NCBI GenBank assembly: GCA_002686675.1
Contig: NYYF01000062.1
Coordinates: 1 to 9,336, forward strand
Source: Fidelibacterota bacterium
Lineage (GTDB): Bacteria; Marinisomatota; Marinisomatia; Marinisomatales; UBA8229
Length of the DNA stretch: 9,336 nucleotides
Reading direction: 5' to 3'
In this document: one piece after another, positions 6,408 to 9,336 of the stretch
Layout of the letters: each line of letters starts with the position of its first letter
How positions within the stretch are numbered: the first letter of the stretch is position 1
The notes under the pieces: generated by a model
Seen by the model: only the letters and a program-made list of their open reading frames with translations
What the model was told of the DNA's origin: nothing
Database searches by the model: none
Translations under genes and position numbers: made by a program

Positions 6408-7375
6408 GTGAAATAAATTATCCTGATGGAGCGATTCCATGCCTTGATAAAGGATTTATCCGTTTGGTGGACAGTATGGGAAGCGATGGCGCAATTGTGC
6501 AGGCTGCACGAGTGAGTTACGGCAGGGGAACCACCAAAGTCACCCGAGACAAGGGGCTAATCCGGTATTTGCTAAGGCATCGGCATTCCACTCCTTTCGA
6601 AATGGTGGAACTGAAATTCCATGCCAAGATGCCCATTTTTGTTGCTCGTCAATGGGTTAGGCACCGAACAGCCAATATCAATGAATACAGTCTTCGCTAT
6701 TCGGAAGCTAGAGATGATTTTTATATTCCCAAAAAAGAAGATATTCATTTTCAGAGCAAGTTTAATAAACAGGGACGGGATGCTGACGAAGTTCCGGATG
6801 CACTGAAAGAAAAAGTAATTCAGTATTTTACGGAGATGTCTGAAAATAGTTTTGACATATACCAGGACCTGAATGAAGCGGGGATTGCCCGGGAGTTGGC
6901 GCGTGCTATCTTGCCAGTGAATCTCTACACGGAATGGTACTGGAAGAACGATCTTCACAATACCTTTCACTTCCTTAAACTCCGGATGGATACCCATGCC
7001 CAGTATGAGATTCGTGTATTTGCCGAAGGTATGGCCAAATTTGTAAAACAGGTAGCTCCAATTGCGTATGAAGCATTTGAAGATTATGCGTTGAATGGAA
7101 TGTATCTCTCAAGCATTGAAAAAAGCGTTCTTACAAAAAAAATACCGCATCATATCACAAAAGAGATTTATGATGATATTGTGTATCGAATCGTTGCCAG
7201 TATGAATGCCGCCAAGCCACGGACTGAGAATGAATTATTTGTCCTCTATCAAGAAACTGGAGGTTGTGACAGCAGAGAGGATTTTGAGATCAAATGGAAT
7301 GCGGGAAACATTGAGACCGGCAACGTTTTCGAACTGCGGGAGTTTAAAGCAAAATTTAAGGATATATTTATCTAG
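6404..7375 (+). CDS. thyX: Flavin-dependent thymidylate synthase ThyX, with a C-terminal extension
   Basis: ThyX methylates dUMP to dTMP using methylenetetrahydrofolate, FAD and NADPH, replacing ThyA. The signature RHRX7S is at residues 86-96 (RHRTANINEYS), preceded by VARQW. Supporting segments are LLRHRHSTPFEMVELKFH (57-73) and LHNTFHFLKLRMDTHAQYEIR (about 184-204), the latter containing the conserved region that contacts the nucleotide. The core ends near residue 225. The protein runs to 323 residues, with roughly 90 extra after it; many ThyX proteins are about 220-250 residues. The start overlaps the cysQ-like stop, so translation is probably coupled. It would link to folate supply by folP elsewhere in the window. 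Family assignment is secure; the role of the extension is unknown. Confidence 0.95.
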   Translation: MSEINYPDGAIPCLDKGFIRLVDSMGSDGAIVQAARVSYGRGTTKVTRDKGLIRYLLRHRHSTPFEMVELKFHAKMPIFVARQWVRHRTANINEYSLRYSEARDDFYIPKKEDIHFQSKFNKQGRDADEVPDALKEKVIQYFTEMSENSFDIYQDLNEAGIARELARAILPVNLYTEWYWKNDLHNTFHFLKLRMDTHAQYEIRVFAEGMAKFVKQVAPIAYEAFEDYALNGMYLSSIEKSVLTKKIPHHITKEIYDDIVYRIVASMNAAKPRTENELFVLYQETGGCDSREDFEIKWNAGNIETGNVFELREFKAKFKDIFI

Positions 7376-7381
7376 CGATAA

Positions 7382-7411
7382 TTGTCCACTTAATTTACTT
7401 ACGTTTATATT
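7382..7411 (+). promoter_or_regulatory. Candidate sigma-70-like promoter before radC
   Basis: TTGTCC (7382-7387) and TATATT (7406-7411) are separated by 18 bases and lie between thyX and radC. The predicted start, about 7418, is only a few bases before the radC ATG, which would give an almost leaderless message. This fits the absence of a Shine-Dalgarno sequence, but chance occurrence is quite possible. Confidence 0.3.
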
Positions 7412-7421
7412 GTAAGAAATC

Positions 7422-8099
7422 ATGGGAGGAAATAAATCAAACAAAGGCCATTATAAACGGTTAAGAGACCGGTTTATGAGCGGAGGGCTGGACGGATTCC
7501 ACGATTATGAAGTAGTGGAATTACTCCTGACTTTTGCTGGTCGGAAGGATGTAAAGCAATCGGCCAAGAGCGCAATTAAAAAATTCGGATCTCTTAAAGC
7601 TGTTCTGGAAGCTGATCCAATAGATTTGAAAGAAATAAAAGGTATTGGTGACAACAATGTTTTTGGACTTAAAATTGCCCAGGCAGTTGCTCGTCGTTAT
7701 CTGGCTGATAGAGTTATAGATAAAGATTTCATTCGCTCATCCGATGAAGTGTTGGATTATCTACAGCACAACCTTAGGGATAAAAACAGAGAAGTGTTTT
7801 TGGTAATTTATTTAAATGGTCGAAACCAGATTCTGAAATTGGAAGAACTCTTTAAGGGCACACTTTCCACTTCAGCTGTTTATCCAAGGGAGGTAGTGAA
7901 GCGTGCTTTAGATAATAATGCGGCTGCTATAGTATTAGTCCATAATCATCCAAGTGGGAATTCTACCCCCAGCCAGGATGATCTTGCCATTACCAAAAAA
8001 TTGAAAGAAGCAACTCAGTCCATCGATGTATCTGTTCATGATCATCTAATTATTGCTGGGAATGATGTGTATTCTTTCGCTGACCATGGTATTTTGTAA
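7422..8099 (+). CDS. radC: RadC family protein (UPF0758, JAB/MPN metalloprotease fold)
   Basis: RadC proteins have a helix-hairpin-helix-like N-terminal region and a C-terminal JAB1/MPN (JAMM) domain. Their cellular role is unresolved; the old claim of a DNA-repair function in E. coli was traced to another gene. The 225-residue product has the family length. The N-terminal half contains DYEVVELLLTFAGRKDVK (about 28-45) and the hairpin LKEIKGIGDNNV (69-80). The JAMM motif is intact: HNHPSG at 174-179 followed by PSQDD, with His174, His176, Ser184 and Asp187 as the expected metal-site residues, and Glu124 upstream. The gene begins 46 bases after thyX. No ribosome binding site precedes the ATG. 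Confidence 0.95.
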   Translation: MGGNKSNKGHYKRLRDRFMSGGLDGFHDYEVVELLLTFAGRKDVKQSAKSAIKKFGSLKAVLEADPIDLKEIKGIGDNNVFGLKIAQAVARRYLADRVIDKDFIRSSDEVLDYLQHNLRDKNREVFLVIYLNGRNQILKLEELFKGTLSTSAVYPREVVKRALDNNAAAIVLVHNHPSGNSTPSQDDLAITKKLKEATQSIDVSVHDHLIIAGNDVYSFADHGIL

Positions 8100-8148
8100 A
8101 ATGATAATTTTCTTAATTTTCAGATTATATTGCTAAAGTACTTCTGCC

Positions 8149-8173
8149 AAGGATAAATTTCCTTTTATTTTTT
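8149..8173 (+). terminator. Short intrinsic terminator-like hairpin after radC
   Basis: AAGGA (8149-8153) pairs with TCCTT (8160-8164) around a six-base loop, followed at once by TTATTTTTT. The stem has only five pairs, so efficiency is doubtful. Its position, about 50 bases after the radC stop and before the next gene, is appropriate. Confidence 0.35.
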
Positions 8174-8191
8174 CATCTATCAACACAATAA

Positions 8192-9336
8192 ATGGCAACA
8201 CGTCAGTATACAAGCGGTAATTTCCAACGGAAAGCAGATTTCTGTGTCACCTATATTCCTGCTAAGTCCGGCAAAATTATAACGACAATACATTCTAAAA
8301 CTGCAGTTTTACATGGATCAAAATTACATGGTATCTGCAGCACTACATTATCCGACTTGCATATCAGCTATGGCCGGTTAGAGATCACCGATACCGGCGG
8401 GCAGTATTTTGTTCTTAAAGCACGGATTGAAGCCGTTGTAAAAGCAGCTGATCCCAAAACTATGGCTGAATCACTTCCAGAGTTTAAGAAACATGCTCAG
8501 TACAAATCGAAAGCGGATCGTTTCCGGAGGAGCCGTCTCTATTTACCGGGGAACCAGGCCAAGCTCATGCTGAATGCGGGCATCCATAAACCTGATGCCA
8601 TTATTCTGGATCTTGAAGATTCAGTGGCGCTAGCTGAAAAAAATACTGCCCGACTAATTGTCCGCAATGCATTGCGGACGCTGGACTTTTTTGGTGCGGA
8701 ACGAATGGTACGCATTAACCAGGGCAAAACCGGCCTGAAAGACCTGGAAGCAGTGATTCCTCATAATGTGCATCTCATTCTTGTTCCTAAAGTAGAAACG
8801 GCAAAGCAGTTAATTGAAGTGGATGAAAAAATTCAGGCTATCCGAAAAGACTGTGGCAGAAAAGAACCGGTATTTCTCATGCCTATCCTGGAGAGTGCAT
8901 CCGGGATTCTGAATTCACTGGAAATTGCCAAAGCCAGCAAAAACAATGTGGCCATTGCCATCGGATTAGAGGATTATACTGCTGATATCGGTGTAGAGCG
9001 CACCAATCAGGGTCGTGAATCACTCTTTGCACGAAGCCAGGTGGTAAATGCTGCCCGGTCGGCTGGCATACAGGCCATTGACACCGTGTTCAGCGATGTG
9101 AATGATGAAGATGCCCTAAGAGAATCGGTGAGAGAAGCAAAAGAAATAGGATTTGATGGAAAAGGATGCATCCATCCCCGGCAGATCAAGCCTATTCATG
9201 AAGAGTTTGCACCAACAGGGCCTGAAATTGAAAAAGCCAAAAAGATTGTCCGAGCATTTGATGAAGCGGAGGCCAAAGGGCTGGGAGTGGTCTCTCTCGG
9301 TAGTAAAATGATTGATCCTCCCGTAGTCAAACGGGC
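8192..9336 (+). CDS. CitD-CitE fusion: citrate lyase acyl-carrier-like domain joined to citrate lyase beta / citryl-CoA lyase domain (3' partial)
   Basis: The reading frame is open from the ATG at 8192 to the right edge (381 complete codons) without a stop. An in-frame TAA directly precedes the ATG, so no longer start exists. Residues about 8-95 resemble CitD, the citrate lyase acyl carrier: a Gly and Asp in the first strand, LEITDTGGQYFVLKARIEAVV (63-83), and matching spacing of hydrophobic positions. After a short linker, residues 113-381 match CitE of the HpcH/HpaI aldolase family: RSRLYLPGN (113-121), AIILDLEDSVALAEKNTAR (136-154), a Mg-site Glu234 in PILESASGI, LEDYTADIG (259-267), RTNQGRESLFAR (270-281), SAGIQAIDTVFSD and GFDGKGCIHPRQI. 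CitE cleaves citryl-thioester to acetyl-thioester and oxaloacetate. The CitD part seems to lack the attachment serine. Citramalyl- or malyl-CoA lyase activity remains possible. Confidence 0.88.
   Translation, partial: MATRQYTSGNFQRKADFCVTYIPAKSGKIITTIHSKTAVLHGSKLHGICSTTLSDLHISYGRLEITDTGGQYFVLKARIEAVVKAADPKTMAESLPEFKKHAQYKSKADRFRRSRLYLPGNQAKLMLNAGIHKPDAIILDLEDSVALAEKNTARLIVRNALRTLDFFGAERMVRINQGKTGLKDLEAVIPHNVHLILVPKVETAKQLIEVDEKIQAIRKDCGRKEPVFLMPILESASGILNSLEIAKASKNNVAIAIGLEDYTADIGVERTNQGRESLFARSQVVNAARSAGIQAIDTVFSDVNDEDALRESVREAKEIGFDGKGCIHPRQIKPIHEEFAPTGPEIEKAKKIVRAFDEAEAKGLGVVSLGSKMIDPPVVKR

Noticed and set aside
6572..6997. Minus-strand open frame of 141 codons inside thyX
   Set aside because: It lies wholly antisense to a well-conserved ThyX core; its length follows from codon bias of the real gene.
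8130..8157. Promoter for the CitD-CitE gene (TTGCTA, 16 bases, GATAAA)
   Set aside because: Both elements are poor matches and overlap the hairpin at 8149-8164; not distinguishable from chance.
8539..9189. Minus-strand open frames within the right-hand region
   Set aside because: They are antisense to the continuous CitD-CitE reading frame, which carries strong family motifs.
1..9336. tRNA/rRNA genes, CRISPR arrays, insertion sequences, toxin-antitoxin or defence genes
   Set aside because: Reading both strands I found no cloverleaf-like sequence, regularly spaced repeats, transposase motifs or paired small ORFs; the content is housekeeping.

Overview
The window is about 9.3 kb of protein-coding bacterial chromosome with largely housekeeping content and no sign of mobile elements, CRISPR arrays, tRNA or rRNA. 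AT-rich sequence, a lipoprotein FKBP, the ftsH-folP-cdaA and rng-rplU-rpmA neighbourhoods, ThyX as the thymidylate synthase, and weak or absent Shine-Dalgarno sequences on several genes suggest a Gram-negative member of the FCB group or a relative (Bacteroidota, Ignavibacteria or Marinimicrobia-like). That placement is inference from gene content; no marker here settles it.

Layout. (1) Positions 1-2229, plus strand: the C-terminal end of ftsH (open at the left edge), folP (dihydropteroate synthase) and cdaA (membrane diadenylate cyclase). They are closely spaced and probably co-transcribed. (2) Positions 2280-5273, minus strand: rng (RNase E/G), then rplU (L21), rpmA (L27) and an FKBP-type prolyl isomerase lipoprotein, in transcription order. 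This cluster converges on cdaA. (3) Positions 5274-5618: a divergent gene-free region of 345 bases with two similar inverted repeats on the rng side and a candidate promoter on the other. (4) Positions 5619-8099, plus strand: a cysQ-like bisphosphate nucleotidase overlapping thyX by four bases, then radC. (5) Positions 8192 to the right edge, plus strand: an ORF with no stop inside the window, encoding a citrate-lyase acyl-carrier-like (CitD) domain fused to a citrate lyase beta / citryl-CoA lyase (CitE) domain.

Functional themes: folate and thymidylate supply (folP, thyX), c-di-AMP synthesis (cdaA), ribosome assembly and RNA processing (rng, rplU, rpmA), envelope protein quality control (ftsH, FKBP), PAP/inositol-phosphate turnover (cysQ) and acetyl-CoA/citrate chemistry (the CitD-CitE fusion). 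The most unusual item is the fusion. Its CitD-like domain appears to lack the serine that carries the phosphoribosyl-dephospho-CoA prosthetic group in classical citrate lyase. No other part of the window looks like a new system.
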